Assembly (NCBI GenBank): GCA_963932465.1
Contig: OZ010789.1
Coordinates: forward strand, 595,149,581-595,213,580
Length of the DNA: 64,000 nt
Reading direction: 5' to 3'
Source of the DNA: Maratus speciosus
Taxonomy: Eukaryota > Arthropoda > Arachnida > Araneae > Salticidae
The notes under the pieces are model-generated. The model was given only the letters and a program-made list of their open reading frames with translations, was not told where the DNA came from and ran no database searches. The position numbers and the translations under genes were made by a program. This document shows, piece after piece, positions 11,800-23,929 of this stretch; the stretch's first letter is position 1, and each line of letters starts with the position of its first letter.

Positions 11800-12810
11800 A
11801 AGAATATGGTTTCTTTCTTTTAATCCAATATAGTAAATTTTGTTCCCTTGTCAAATAGTTTATTCGGAATTCATGCAGCGATTTTTGAATTTTTAGCGAA
11901 ATTTTTATGCAATTATTGAACATCATTTAATGTATTTCCGTACCTATATGGAGGTTACTGTACAGGGACACAGTTCTATCGCCAAATGCCGCTAAGTTTG
12001 TCGCATATACTTGGGGGTATATCGCCAAATTTGGCTACCGAAATGAGTCGCCAAAAGTGACGCCAACTTGGCGATATCTCTAATATTTCGCCAAATTCCC
12101 ATAGACTTCCATTGTAAACCAATATGGATTACTTGCTTACAGAAAATCAACAAATTGAGATATTTTAATGCAACAAAAACTAATATTTATAATAAAACAC
12201 TCATACTATAATATATATTAAAACACACATACACACATAAATAACGCCTGCATTCAACAGTTAAAGGTATATATAAATATTATACAGACATACAAACAAT
12301 AAATTCAATAAACCCAACTGGAGTGAAAAATTAGCCAGAGCCAGGAATCGAACCCGTGACCCAAAACCAATATTAACTTAAGGGATTATATTAATTCGAT
12401 TTTCCACATTAGGAAAAAGAATGCGGTTTCTTTCTTTTAACCCAATATAGTAAATTTTGTTCTCTTTTCATAAGTCTATTCGGAATTCGTGTAGCGATTT
12501 TGGAATTTTTAGCGAATTTTTTATGCGATTATTGAACAGCATGTAATGCATGTCCATACATATAAGGGGGGTTACCGTAGGCGGGATACAGTTTTGTCGC
12601 CAAATAACGCCAAGTTTGTCGCCAACTTGGCGACAAAATGAGTCGCCAAAAGTGACGCCAACTTGGCGATATCTCTAATATTTCGGCAAACTCCGATAGA
12701 CTTCCACTGTAAAACAATAGGGTTTACTTGTTTACAGAAAATCAACAAATTGAGATATTTTGATTTTTTAACAAAAACTAATATTAACTTAAGGGATTAT
12801 GTTAATTATA
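11800..12810. repeat. Internal tandem duplication in the Helitron (about 610 bp)
   Basis: The block starting GGTTTCTTTCTTTTAA at about 11809 recurs at about 12423. Each copy continues through TATTCGGAATTC, TTGTCGCCAAAT or TATCGCCAAATG, GTGACGCCAACTTGGCGATA and ATCAACAAATTGAGATATTT. A weaker third start lies near 13030-13130. The GCCAACTTGGCGA core is nearly palindromic. One diverged copy in opposite orientation is at 54195-54440. Confidence 0.65.
12333..12362 (-). repeat. tRNA B-box-like fragment
   Basis: The minus strand reads GTCACGGGTTCGATTCCTGG, a good pol III B box and T-arm. No A box or cloverleaf could be found upstream, so it is a SINE or tRNA remnant captured by the Helitron and not a tRNA gene. 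Confidence 0.45.
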
Positions 12811-13346
12811 TTTAAGGGAGTCCAAGTAAATTAATTATGAATAAAAGTAACATGATCTAATACTTAGCATGATTTCCAAAACATAAATTTTAAGAGAGCC
12901 CACAGGTCAAAGGAATTAGATTTGAAACATTTATCCAATTATAGTAAATTTTGACTTTCGTGATTCTTGAACTTTTTGTGATTTTTAATGCGATTTTTAC
13001 GTTTCTTCGCCATCTGCTGCAATTTTTTGATATTCCATTTTCATATAAGTACATTCTGCCCTCATTTCAATAAAGTTTATTCGGATTTCGTATAGCAATT
13101 TCCGAATTTTTCGAGAATTTTGTATGTGATTTTTAGTGTATTTTAGCGATTTGCTACTATTTTTCCACATTAGTGAAAGGAATCAACTTACAATCTTCGA
13201 ACATAATATATGTATATTTTTTCTCTTTTCAGAATTTGAGAAGCGATTAAAAAAAATTTCGCGATATCTTATTGTGATTTTCAGAGATTTTTCTTAATTC
13301 CTGCTGTTTTTTGACGTACCTGGGCAACGCCGGGCAAGTTCGCTAG

Positions 13347-13902
13347 TTTTAAATAAAATAAAACCGATTTGTAGGTATTATTATCCCATTTATGCCTGAA
13401 TATTTATTTTCTCAAATTTGTTGTTAAAATCACTTTAAAATGTTCCAAAATGAATTGGAAAAATACTAAAAAAAATTATCCTAAAACATTTTTGTATTTA
13501 TTTGATAAAATGTAAACGTACTATTTTTGAGAATATGCATAATATGTGTAATAATATAATATGCAGAATTATACGTTTTATCTATATTTATATAAAATAA
13601 ATATTTAAATTTTATATTATATGCTATAATTCGCATTTTTAAGTATTACTAAAAAAATATAGATATTTCTTTACAGAGCCTAATAACAATATATGTATTA
13701 GTAATAATAAACTAAGAATTAGTGTATTTGAGGATTAAAAACAATTCGTTTCATAACCATCTTTAAAAAGACTTTACATAAATAACTGTCCCCTAAATGG
13801 CTAATAAAAGTATATACTCATTCGTGCCTAGCGCCCTACATTTTGAACGTTACAAAGATGCATAAAAAATAGGCTTGAACACATAATTTCTCAACTAAAA
13901 AA
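13347..13902. other. Gene-less stretch
   Basis: AT-rich, no coding motif or recognisable repeat. Confidence 0.5.
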
Positions 13903-16384
13903 GAAGTCCTTAGGGCCAGTGCCGGGAGGAAGAGGTACCTTTCATATTCCTTATTTTAAAAAAGCCAACTTATATCATTCAAACAAACGAAGCTCAATTT
14001 AGTGGAAACCGAATATAGGAGATTCAATACTAATTTTTATCAATATAATGAATGAGAATTTCGCGAAATTAGTCAGCTTTATCCAAGCTGCTTTGCTTTA
14101 AAGTAACTTATATTTGGCTGCCAAATTCGGCGATTTCTTAAAGTGCCTGCCATTTTAAGACAACATGGTGGATGAGGTTAACCAGTGAACTTGGTCGAGA
14201 CCTTAGTAATTGCTGTACACATGCTCACTCACATCGGAATCGGTTTATATATAAGAGTGCTGTCGCATGCAAAAAATCAGATTTTTCAAAATGTCACCCA
14301 CAATAGAAATTGAAAGTGCTATAGCTGAGCCATTTTTTAAGGTAAAGACAAACAAAAAATGCTCCTGAATCCTTATATCAAGGTCAAATACTTAAGAAAG
14401 AAACCTTTTTCAATTTCTAATTTTTTTGCACCTCACTTTAAATATATATATATGTATATTTATTTAATGGCCGCCATTTTGAAATTAGATGGCTGATCAA
14501 TCTGGGCAGCGAACATGGTCAAGGTATTGATGTATACTATCCACATGCCTTCCTACATCGAAATAGGTGAATACGTGTGTTATCGCGTGACAAATACAAG
14601 ATCGTTTCAAAATGTTAGCCATGCTAGAAATGCAAAGTGCTATAATTCAACCATTTTTCAAGATATAAACAAAACAACAAATTTTCAGAAACAAAAACTG
14701 CTCCGGAATCTTTGTATCAAGGCCAAACACATAAAAAAATCTTTTTCATTTTCCAATTTTTTAATAGCTCATTTTAAATTTTAAATTTAATTTTTTTAAA
14801 TGGCAATCCTTTTGAAACAAGATGGCGAACTAAGCTGGCCAACGAACTCGTTCGAGACATTTGTATGTACTATGTACGGACCAAGTTACATCCAAATCGG
14901 TTCATAAATACGCCTGTTATCGCGTGACAAAAATCAGGCCGTTTTAAAATGTCAGCTACAATTGAAATTCAAAATGCTATTACTCAGCCATTTTTTTAGA
15001 TATAGACGAAACAAAAACTGCTCCCGAATCTTTTTATCAAGGTCAAACACATACAAAAAATCTTTTTCATTTTCCAATTTTTTGGTATTTCATTTTAATT
15101 TTTTTTATTTTTTAATTTTATTTAAATGGCCGCCATTTTGAAACAAGATGTCGGATGAAGCTGGCCAACGAACTCGGTCGAGATATTTGTATGTACTATG
15201 CACACACCAAGGTACATCCAAATCGGTTCATAAATACGCCTGTTATTACGTGACAAAAATCAGGACGTTTCAAAATGTCAGCCACGCTAGCAATTCAAAA
15301 TGCTATAACTCAGCCATTTCTTAAGATATAGACGAAACAAAAACTGCTCCCGAATCTTTTTATCAAGGTATTACACATAAGAAGAAAATATTTTTCCAAT
15401 TTTCAATTTTTTGGTACCACATTTCAAAATTAAATTTTTCTTAAAAATTTAAATGGCCGCCATTTTTAAACATGGCGGATGAAGCTGGCCAACGAACCCG
15501 GTCGAGACATTGGTATGTACTATGTATAAACGAAGTTACATCCAAATCGGTTCATAAATACGCCTTTTATCGCGTGACAAAATTCAGGACGTTTCAAAAT
15601 GTCAGCCACGCTAGAAATTCAAAATGCTGCAACTCAGCCATTTTTTAAGATATAGACGAAACAAAAACTGCTCCGGAATCTTTGTATAAAGGTCAAATAC
15701 ATAAGAAAAAAATATTTTTCAATTTTTAATTTTTTGGTACCACATTTCAAATTTTAATTTTTTTTAAATTTAAAAGGCCGCCATTTTGCAACAAAATGGC
15801 GGATGAAGCTGGCCAACAAACTCAGTCGAGACATTGGTATGTACTATGTACACACCGAAGTACATCGAAATTGGTTCATAAATACGCCTTTTATCGCGTG
15901 ACAAAATTCAGGACGTTTCAAAATGTCAGCCACACTAGAAATTCAAAATGCTATAACTCAGCCATTTTTTAAGATATAGACGAAAAAAAAAAATGGTCCG
16001 GAATCTTTGTATAAAGGTCAAATACATAAGAAAAAAATATTTTTCCATTTTTAATTTTTTGGTACCACATTTCAAATTTTAATTTTTTTTAAATTTAAAT
16101 GGCCGCCATTTTGAAACAAAATGGCGGATGTCGCTGGACAACGAACTCGGTCAAGACATTGGTATGTACTCTGTACACACCGAATTACATCGAAATCGGT
16201 TCATAATTACGAGAGTTACAGTGTGACATAGGTCAGATATATATATATATATATCAATTTTGAACGGAGGGTGGTTTCGGGGTCTGGGGGTCATGATCGA
16301 TGAAAATATACCAAAATTTTTTGAAATTGCTTTCCTCCGAACGGCTGCAATAGGTAGCTTTTTGTAATGAAAGCTATCTAAAAT
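13903..16384. mobile_element. Seven-unit array element, copy A
   Basis: This 2.5-kb element matches 26134-28626 along its whole length, while the outer flanks differ, so these look like two insertions and not a segmental duplication. It starts near GTCCTTAGGGCCAGTGCCGG, with AGGTACCTTTCAT just inside. It ends with GGTAGCTTTTTGTAATGAAAGCTATC, which forms a terminal hairpin. The start and end therefore share a short inverted repeat (AGGTAGCTTTCAT in copy B). The core is an array of about seven 325-bp units. The last 140 bp contain GGGTGGTTTCGGGGTCTGGG and TCATGATCGATGAAAATA, related to 55555-55690. No protein motif; open frames are repeat by-products. Class unknown. Confidence 0.7.
14147..16240. 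repeat. Tandem array of about 325-bp units with inverted GCCGCCAT cores
   Basis: Cores of the form ATGGCCGCCATTTTG followed by ACAAGATGGCGGATG occur near 14147 (degenerate), 14469, 14800, 15127, 15453, 15774 and 16099. Between cores each unit carries GCTGGCCAACGAACTCGGTC, GGTATGTACTATG, ATCGGTTCATAAATACGCC, ATCGCGTGACAAAA, CAAAATGTCAGCCACGCTAG and AACTCAGCCATTTTTTAAGA in the same order. First units are most diverged and last ones most alike. The GCCGCCAT and ATGGCGG halves form a dyad in each unit. Confidence 0.8.
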
Positions 16385-17808
16385 ACTTATTTCAAGAAAG
16401 TCTACAAGCTAGTTATTTATATGGTTAATTGGTAGAAAAAACAAAAATTAACTTACTTTTTACTTTTCGCCATCTTGAAAATGAAAAATTGATAAACTCC
16501 GAAAAAAGCCTTCATTTTAAGCAAATAAATACCCATCTTATGCTACCATTTTTTGGTAACAAGTAAATACATTTATATATAATCATTTCATATAATTTGC
16601 ATGTTATAAAGAAGAAGAAAATTATGCAAATTTATTAAAATTCGAAGCTTCCAAAAATGGAACGCTAGGCATAAATGAGTTGATACCAGCGAATTTTTGT
16701 GGCAATCCTCTATTGTTATTTAAATTATAATCATCCATGCGTCAAGAGCACTTTCACGAACTGAAAAATTATTTTGGAAGTCAACCCCATTCCGAACCCA
16801 ACCCGACGCACTTTAACCCTAAAATGACGTGAGACAAGAAATAAAACAAAAACTAGAAAACAGGAATTCTGCTTTTTCAGAATTTAGTGTCGCCCCTGAT
16901 GAAAAAAAAAAATATGTGTATATAAATAGTACAAAACGTATTTCAATTTTAAGACTTGAAGCACACACATTTATTTTATGTAAAATGACATCATACGCAT
17001 CTGCTTAAGAATTCCACATTTACGATCGACTCTTAAGAGCCTATATTTTGAAATTCTGACAAAAATGTGATATTTTGATAGTTGCATTTTTTACTTGATT
17101 TTTTTTTTTATGTTGAAGGAATATTTAATGGATATTGTGCAATTTTGAGGATCTGAAAGAATTTCCTGTTTCCTGTAGAATCCTGTCAAATTTCAAGATC
17201 ATGAATCGCTTTTATCATGAAAATTGAAATGTCAGTATGTTTGGATTGCTATATCTCAGGAAAGCAACAACATCCAAAAATTCGTCTGTCATAAACTGTT
17301 AGTATAACACTATATGCTTAGTAAAATTTACTTGGTTCGATGGGGCATTGTTAATTTTCATTGTTATGTTGCCACAAAATGTAATCAAAGGGACGTTTTT
17401 GTCCGTTTTCTGCACTTATTATCTTAGTTAAGCAATAGTACCCCAAAATATTTCCTATAGAATATGAAAATTTACTATTAGGACAAACTAAGCAATATGA
17501 ACTTTACCGGGATATCGATGCTGTTAGCAGATATAATCTGTTAAATATTCAAAAGTTTCGAAATCTGCAACTTTTGAATTATTTCTATCTCAAAACAGCA
17601 TCACAGTTGAATAAAACAAAATATTTCAGGTAGTAAGTAGTTCAACATATGTACAAAAGCACGGAAACGAAAAATTAGCGGGGTATCATACTCTAACATC
17701 TACATTAAAGCATGCATAGGATGTCACTATCGTATACATAAGAAACTTGACAAAAAAAACGGCTATCTTATGATTAATAGGCATTCATTTGTTTGTAATA
17801 TTAATATA
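16385..17808. other. Gene-less stretch
   Basis: No coding evidence. CCGAACCCAACCCGACGC at about 16792 recalls, in reverse complement, the G-rich repeat at 301-535. Confidence 0.45.
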
Positions 17809-18061
17809 GACGATTTCAGTCGTGACGTCAGTCATGGTGTTTTGGTTGGAAACTGACTCTAAAAAAAACGTTTTTCTATGTTTTTTTTCTATTTTGTTTG
17901 TGTGTTGCAGCTATATCTTATACCTATATCTCACATCTAAGTGTGTTATTACTTGATATGTACAGGTAACTTTTTCCATGATTTATATTTAAAAAGAAAT
18001 GACGCATAGCATCCGTTTGTTTGGAGTCAGTTTCCAACCAAAACGTCAGGACTGAAGTGTC
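17809..18061. mobile_element. Foldback MITE with TA flanks
   Basis: The left arm GACGATTTCAGTC, then GTTTTGGTTGGAAACTGACTC, is mirrored on the right by GAGTCAGTTTCCAACCAAAAC and GACTGAAGTGTC. Arms are about 55 bp. TA stands on both sides (17807-17808 and 18062-18063), in keeping with Tc1/mariner-type insertion. The spacer is non-coding. Confidence 0.7.
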
Positions 18062-18577
18062 TACAAATATTTGAAATTAAATATAGTTTATAATAGCTCA
18101 TTTTTTTAAGAAATTATTTGTTTATATATTTTTATAATAGCCCGTATTTTAATTACATTTTCTTTCGGTTGTTATGTGAAAATGGCAACAAAAAGATATA
18201 ATTGCTATTTTTCAACTATTTTCTCTTTACTTTCTATATAAATGGAATAGTTGAGTTGCCAAAATTAAACAAATGGTGCTAAAAACTACAAAAAATGAAT
18301 ATTTCAAAAATAAATGGAGATACAGTTTTCAAACAAATTGCATTTAAAAAGTACTGTTTTTCCCAATTCGACGGTAATAAAATTTAAAATGTGCGATGCT
18401 TAGAAATTAAAAAAAAAAATCCTATAGAGCATTTAATCGTACACTGATACATCTTCTTTGTTTATTGCTGGCTTTAGTAAGGTAACGTTATTTTTTGGAG
18501 ACAAAATAAGCTGGGAGAAAGAAATAGCATACCGTACAGGGGACTAATAATCCGTATTTAATGCACATTTTTTTGTC
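18062..18577. other. Gene-less stretch
   Basis: AT-rich sequence with no protein motif or repeat that I could identify. Confidence 0.45.
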
Positions 18578-19262
18578 TACCGTAAATACACGCATATAAG
18601 CCGAAAAGTTTTGACCAAAAATTGTCTTTTAAAAAGGGTGAGTCGGCTTACATGCGGGTCAGTTTTTTGGGAGAAAAGTTCTAAGGCACAGAGCTTTCTG
18701 ACTGGCGTAAGCGAATTCATGTTTGCACCAACAAATCATTTAAAGACATTAGTAGATTGCGAAAAATCTGAATTGAGTGGATGTGTTTGCTACATAAGCA
18801 AAAAACAAAGGATTGCAATTTGAAACAAAGATGGAATCGATGTCGGGGTTGAAGATGTTGGGTTAAAGATGCGTGGATGTGAATTCCAGGATAGATGATT
18901 GTGAAATCATTTAAAAAGTGATATATTAGCAATGCAATGAATGACACTGAGGACGATTGTACGAAAGTAATGATGAAAATGCATCAGGTCTTGAGTCCGA
19001 TTATTATGACAAAGAAGCTACGGAACCGGACTTCATTATTTTTGGACATTCGGATAGTGATTCGGAATGTGAAGGATTCGTTTGATGCTTATTAATTTGT
19101 TATATCGTTATTTTTGCTTGTTTACCATTTCATTAAAAATGTGATTTTGTATGAAAACACATTGCAATTTTTGTTAGGGTCCGCATATACGCTCGTCAAG
19201 AATTTTACCAATATTTTGACATTTAGAAAAGTGTCGTCCGCTTATACGTGAGATCAAACAGT
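18578..19262 (+). mobile_element. Remnant of a pogo/Tigger-like DNA transposon
   Basis: The left part holds ACACGCATATAAGCCG and GTCGGCTTACATGCGGGTCA. The right part holds GTCCGCATATACGCTCG and CGTCCGCTTATACGTGAG. CGCATATACGCGGGT-type phrases are common in pogo-family inverted repeats. Just before the right part an open frame ends in an acidic tail (separate entry). The DDE catalytic core is missing, so this is an internally deleted or eroded copy. The termini are too diverged to fix exact ends. Confidence 0.45.
18951..19085 (+). pseudogene. Acidic C-terminal tail of a transposase
   Basis: The frame open from 18951 ends at TGA 19083-19085. It encodes ESNDENASGLESDYYDKE, then FIIFGHSDSDSECEGFV and stop. 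Acidic tails ending in a DSD-x-E-x-EGF pattern are common in pogo/Tigger-like transposases. Only about 40 residues survive; nothing upstream in this frame matches a catalytic domain. A host protein tail cannot be excluded, but the flanking TIR-like sequences favour the transposon reading. Confidence 0.4.
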
Positions 19263-19500
19263 AATTTCAATTTTATAACTAAAATAATCAACATATGCAT
19301 ACGGGTAGTGAAGCTAGATCACGCCATTTATTTCACTTATGACGTACATGATCAGTAAATTGACTAACTCTCTGGTATTTATTACTGTCTGTAATTTCAA
19401 CGCTTCATATCAAAGCAAGTTTTACTAATCTCGCGCACAGTTCCTTTGGACATTGAAAATGAGAAAAGAAGCATTCTTTTATTTTCTGATCTGCCATATA

Positions 19501-19719
19501 GACCGGCAAGCAGATGCACGAACAATTACCTCCTCAATTTGACGACTGGGATTCCAGGATCAGTTAAAAATCAATTTTCAGATTAAAATGCAACATGTCT
19601 GCTAAATCACATCTTGGTGGAAAACTCCTGCAAACCCGATTTTAATGAGCTGTGCCTAATCTTGAAATTTTTGTCATTAATTCGATGAGGTGATGGTGTG
19701 TGCAGCCTCCTCCCAGCCT
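19501..19719. mobile_element. Palindromic MITE with GACCGGGAGG-type termini, copy 2
   Basis: The left end GACCGGCAAGCAGATGCACG and right end CGATGAGGTGATGGTGTGTG followed by CAGCCTCCTCCCAGCC correspond to the termini of the element at 4998-5391. The centre is much shorter. The right half is better preserved (AAATGCAACATGTCTGCTAA). Directly beyond it lies the MITE at 19726-20197. Confidence 0.65.
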
Positions 19720-19725
19720 AATATA

Positions 19726-20197
19726 CAGGGTGATTATAATTAAACTTCCCTTATAAACAGCATCCTACAGCGCAAACGAGTGAACGGAATGCAATGGAAT
19801 TTGGTATATAGACTATACACGAGATGCTCTCACGGAATTTTGAAAAAACAAATTAGTTCCAAAAAGTCCACCAGAGGGCCTTTTCAGGAAAAACATTAAA
19901 TTTAACTTAATAAAGCGCCAAAACAACCGGTTTTACATTTTAATACTCATACATAATTCTTGTTCTGGATTGTTAATATTTTTTAGTTTATTCCGTTTTG
20001 GTCGTTTATTGTGTTACATTTAATGTTTTTTTTTCGGAAAAGGCGCCCCCTGGTGGACATTTTGGAACAAATTTTTTTTTCGAAATTTCGTGAGCGTATT
20101 TCGTGTATAGTCTATATACCAAATTTCGTTGCATTCCGTTCACCCGTTTTCGCTGTAGGATGCCGTTTATAGGGGAAGTTTAATTATAACCACCCTG
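19726..20197. mobile_element. Palindromic MITE with CAGGGTG termini and TA target
   Basis: The left end CAGGGTGATTATAATTAAAC is mirrored on the right by GTTTAATTATAACCACCCTG. The arms run on for well over 100 bp through ATAGACTATACACGA and TCCACCAGAGGGCC against their complements. TA lies on both sides (19724-19725 and 20198-20199), as in Tc1/mariner-type insertions. No coding capacity. The long arms and few differences suggest it is younger than its neighbours. Confidence 0.8.
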
Positions 20198-20199
20198 TA

Positions 20200-21459
20200 T
20201 ATCAAAATCATTGGCAATAAAATTGTTACCAAAAATGTGAAGCTGCCTTTCGTGTTAACTAAATTACATGTTATAACATTAAATTCAGCAATAGGTTTGA
20301 AATTTTTATACATCATAAGAAAGGGTATATGCATGTTATATGCATCTGGGCTTGTAAATACTTTTAAATTTAATAATTTGACTAAACAATCTTTTTTTAA
20401 GAAGACCTAAATTAATTTATTCAGCATGACTATATAATTTATTCTTTATAAATAAAGTGTAAAAAGTCATCATAGAGAAATGATTACTTTCAGAAACTTC
20501 CATGTTTCAATTTTTACATCAATATGCATTTCTGCTAGCAGATAATAAATTATTTTTTAAGAATAATCATCATTCATAAAAAGTTATCTTGACTAAGACA
20601 AACTAAGCTCCAATATTTTAATAATTAATTTTGGCAGTGAACAATGTCACACCTGTCTTTCTCGTAAGCATCTTTCTATTTGTTTTTTATGCATGCTATC
20701 AAGCATTAACAAAAAATTCTTATCACCCAAGAAATAAATAATTTTTTCTTAATTTAATATTTCTCTTTCATGTAATTTAATACAAATTAATCAAGCTGAT
20801 TGTTTCTTATGATAGAAAATGTGAGTAAATTTATAATTTTTGCACTTCCATATATTTAAATAAATGGTATATCTAAGATGCTTTATTAATCTAGACATTT
20901 TCCTGCGGAATATTTCTGCTGAGAATTTTTTAAAACAGATTGTGCAATCGTGCTAGAGAATGTTTTTGCAAATAATTAACTTCACAAACAATGTCTTATT
21001 TTTTAGGATTTACATTCATTCACTTATATGCAAAATATATATTTTATTAGTATTTTCGCGATTGCATTTTCCTTTATAATTCGGGATTCTTGTAAATGTT
21101 AATTTACAAATTAGAAAGCTCAAATAATTTTATTATAAGTGTTAATTCATAAAATGTATTAGGTAATTTTAGTTTACTTTAAATTTATTTTATTTGTATT
21201 TATTTTTTCTTTATAATATTTTTGTTTCTAATTTATGTATTTTCGTTCTGTATAAAATGGTTTGAAATAAAATAGTTATCTTAAATAGTTTATGTGAGAC
21301 TTTATTATTATGTAAACTGAAATAGGTTTAAGTGTACTTATTTATCATTTATTGTAGTCGAAATTTTTTTCGACATCCGATTTTCGATGTATTTACAAGT
21401 CTTAAGGGTCAGAGATCCCCAATAAAATGTTTATACTAATTGTCTGTCTGTCCGTGAGT
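20200..21459. other. Gene-less stretch
   Basis: Very AT-rich sequence. CTGTCTGTCCGTGAGTCGCC near 21442 looks like a transposon-type TGTC repeat. No coding evidence. Confidence 0.45.
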
Positions 21460-21765
21460 CGCCATTATACTTTTGAAAAGTGTAAGGAGTTATTCACTGA
21501 ATTGAACCCAGTTTTTTGTGTATGTTTTTGGTTATGGCAAGCAGGTGTTCTTTCAACTTTCAAATATTCCGAAGGAAGGGGGTGCTGTAATAGCAATTTT
21601 TTTGTGCAATTTTCATTATTTTACCTTCAAAAAGTGTATGAGGTTTTGCATCGAATTTAAACAAATTTCATATTTATGTTTTGGACTGTGGCAAGCAGGT
21701 CCTCCTTGAATTTCTAAATATTCTGCTGGAATTGTGCGCTGTAATATTGACTGTTTTATATTTTT
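21460..21765 (+). repeat. Two-unit tandem duplication, period about 155 bp
   Basis: Two diverged units align in order: GTGTAAGGAGTT (about 21480) with GTGTATGAGGTT (about 21635), GGCAAGCAGG (about 21536) with GGCAAGCAGG (about 21691), and AAATATTCCG with AAATATTCTG. Overlapping frames here are shadows of the duplication and show no conserved domain. Confidence 0.6.
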
Positions 21766-22923
21766 TTTCGATTTTTCGTAGTTCTGTAGCATATAGGCGG
21801 CTCGTTGAGCGACAGAAGCTTCGCATCCTACTATGGGGGCTATTCACAAATAGCTCATGTATAACAGAATATCGAAAAACTATTGATCTTAATAAATGTC
21901 ATGATCGAGATTAACTCGTTTTTAATCCGATCAGTTGCCTGAAGCTGAAATTTAAGACCGAAATCGAAGTTGGTATAGTATTGAACTAATAATATTGAAG
22001 TCTTAGCATTTATAATTATTTTGTGAAATATTAAGAAGTATGATATAGAAGAACGTTTTGGGATTAGCACATACAATTAGTTTTATTGGATTATTAATTT
22101 ATTTGAAACCATAACATATAGTTATAATACAAAAACTCTTAAATTAATGTATACGTATCAGCAGTTAAAACCACTAAAAAAATGTCTTTCGTACTCCATG
22201 TACTCCATACTTCCATTGAAGCTCTGATAAAAGTTTTGCTCGAACAAACTTTTGAACAATGTTGAAATATAAATATAAATTAAGACTTTAAATAACGCGT
22301 TTTTAACAACAACAACAAAAATACTGCGGTATAATCGACAATGGACTTATACGCAAAATTTTAATAAAATAAACCTATGATTTCAATCGGAACGTGAAAG
22401 GTAATTTCGCACCTGTTCTAACGCTGATATAGCACGGTTCTGAAATTTCTTAAAATTTCTTTGACATCAACAATGAACTTTTGTTTAAAATTTGAACTAA
22501 ATCCGTTCTTATAAATTTTACATACACCAAAAACAAAAAAGACATTTTTCTCTTGGAGGTATACCCTAGTGAATGATGGCACGGAAAATAGTTGAACATT
22601 GGATGGTCAATTACAGGGAAATTCTTTGGATATTTTGAGGAGAATCAATGCGTTACATGTGTGATTTCAAAATTTTACACTTGTTCCGTTCTTCAAATAA
22701 GGTACTGCTTTGCCTATAAATGAATATTGCAGGAATGACAAGGGTGATCTCTTCGGAACCACAACTTTCGCTTTATAGTTGTCTGAGCGAAGCGAGGGCT
22801 AATACACAACGCAGTATTACTTTCCGGTCAAAAACCGCTACGATGGATATTAAAACCTTTCGTAAAACATTTCGTCAAGCATAACTCAAAAAATATTTGT
22901 CAGATTTCGGTTCTGGTTTTACC
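21766..22923. other. Gene-less stretch
   Basis: No protein motif. GTCTGAGCGAAGCGAGGGCT at about 22782 looks like a transposon terminus of the GAGCGAAGCGAGG type, but no partner end was found. Confidence 0.4.
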
Positions 22924-22924
22924 A

Positions 22925-22982
22925 GAAGGTACCTATGAGGGTAACCTACTGAATGGGTAACCTACATGAGGGAACCTATTAT
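22925..22982. repeat. Short minisatellite of GGTAACCTA
   Basis: Four adjacent variants occur: GGTACCTATGAG, GGTAACCTACTGAAT, GGTAACCTACATGAG and GGAACCTATTATG. The same GGTAACCTA word reappears near 23853 and 24041. Confidence 0.55.
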
Positions 22983-23435
22983 GAAAAATAAGTTCCAATT
23001 CGTTTAAAAATTATATTAAAAAATCTGATAAAAAAGCACAATTTATCTACATACGCCACGGAAATTTAATGTATGTCATTTTCACCGGCGGCATGTTTAC
23101 GTATAAAACCGAATTATAGTACATGGAAAAAGAAAATATGCCCGCACTAATATTAAAGTGCAAAAAAAATAAATATTTAAATTTAATCAAACAGGAAAAC
23201 AAATCTGGATTTTTTTTTCTATTTCAAAGAAAAAAGCCATAATAACGTAGGATTTCAGATTTTACGATAATCTACCCAATAGCCTTTTTTAATCGCCAAA
23301 AGCAACCAACATTTATATTTTGCGTGTGAAAATTTGAAACAGTTATTTTATTTTTAAATAAACAATTTTTATTTGTGGCATCATTTATTCTTAATTAATT
23401 TATTTTTGTATTTTTAGTATTTTAAATGAAATTTG

Positions 23436-23766
23436 GGTGCTTGTTAGTTATCCCGTCGACCAATTTCGCCAAATTATATAAATCGCCAAACCACCCGCCA
23501 AATTATACATATTGACATAATTTTTATTTTAAATAACTTTTTTGTAAAATAACTTAATATTAATTCTAAATAACTTAAATATTTTAAAGAACAAATAAAT
23601 TAGTATAACATTAATAAAAATACAAATAAAACTTCGAAATTAAAATCACTTGATGACATTAACACGTGTTGTCAAGTAATTGTGACATTTACAATCAAAC
23701 ATTATTGGCATTTAATCTAACAATTTGGCGACAGTAATTTTGTCGACAGGATAACTAACAAGTACC
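23436..23766. mobile_element. hAT-type MITE with 8-bp target duplication, copy 1
   Basis: The left terminus GGTGCTTGTTAGTTATCC then CGTCGACCAA matches in inverted form the right terminus (TTTGTCGACAGGATAACTAA then CAAGTACC). The flanks at 23428-23435 and 23767-23774 are both GAAATTTG, a perfect 8-bp duplication that points to hAT. Inside are CGCCAAATTATATAAATCGC and AATTTGGCGACAG. A second copy is at 47929-48222. There is no coding sequence. Confidence 0.85.
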
Positions 23767-23929
23767 GAAATTTGTACTTTTCCAGAATAGGCGTCTTATA
23801 GGTAAAGAAAATGGGTTTGGCGAGAGAAGTAAACTTTTCATGCATATTTTCTGGTAACCTACTCATTATTTCATGTACCCAAGCAATTTTTTAAAGATTT
23901 AAACAAATAATTTAGTATAAACAAGACAT

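Larger units (their letters stand above)
10433..13346 (+). mobile_element. Non-autonomous Helitron, about 2.9 kb
   Basis: The 5' end TCTATATTATAAAGG is preceded by A. The alternative start TCTATCTATATT four bases upstream is also preceded by A. The 3' end CCTGGGCAACGCCGGGCA forms a 5-bp hairpin, followed by AGTTCGCTAG and then T. The TC start, hairpin, CTAG end and A/T target are Helitron hallmarks. I saw no Rep or helicase motif, so it depends on enzymes supplied in trans. Inside is a roughly 610-bp tandem duplication and a tRNA B-box-like patch. Related but different 3' ends occur at 40739 and 54730 (plus) and 46680 (minus). Confidence 0.75.

Noticed and set aside
14515..14784. 89-codon frame in the array element
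   Set aside because: Lies in a 325-bp repeat unit; the other units have stops in that frame.
22782..22805. GAGCGAAGCGAGG as a Helitron end
   Set aside because: No clear hairpin plus CTRR-T arrangement and no partner end.
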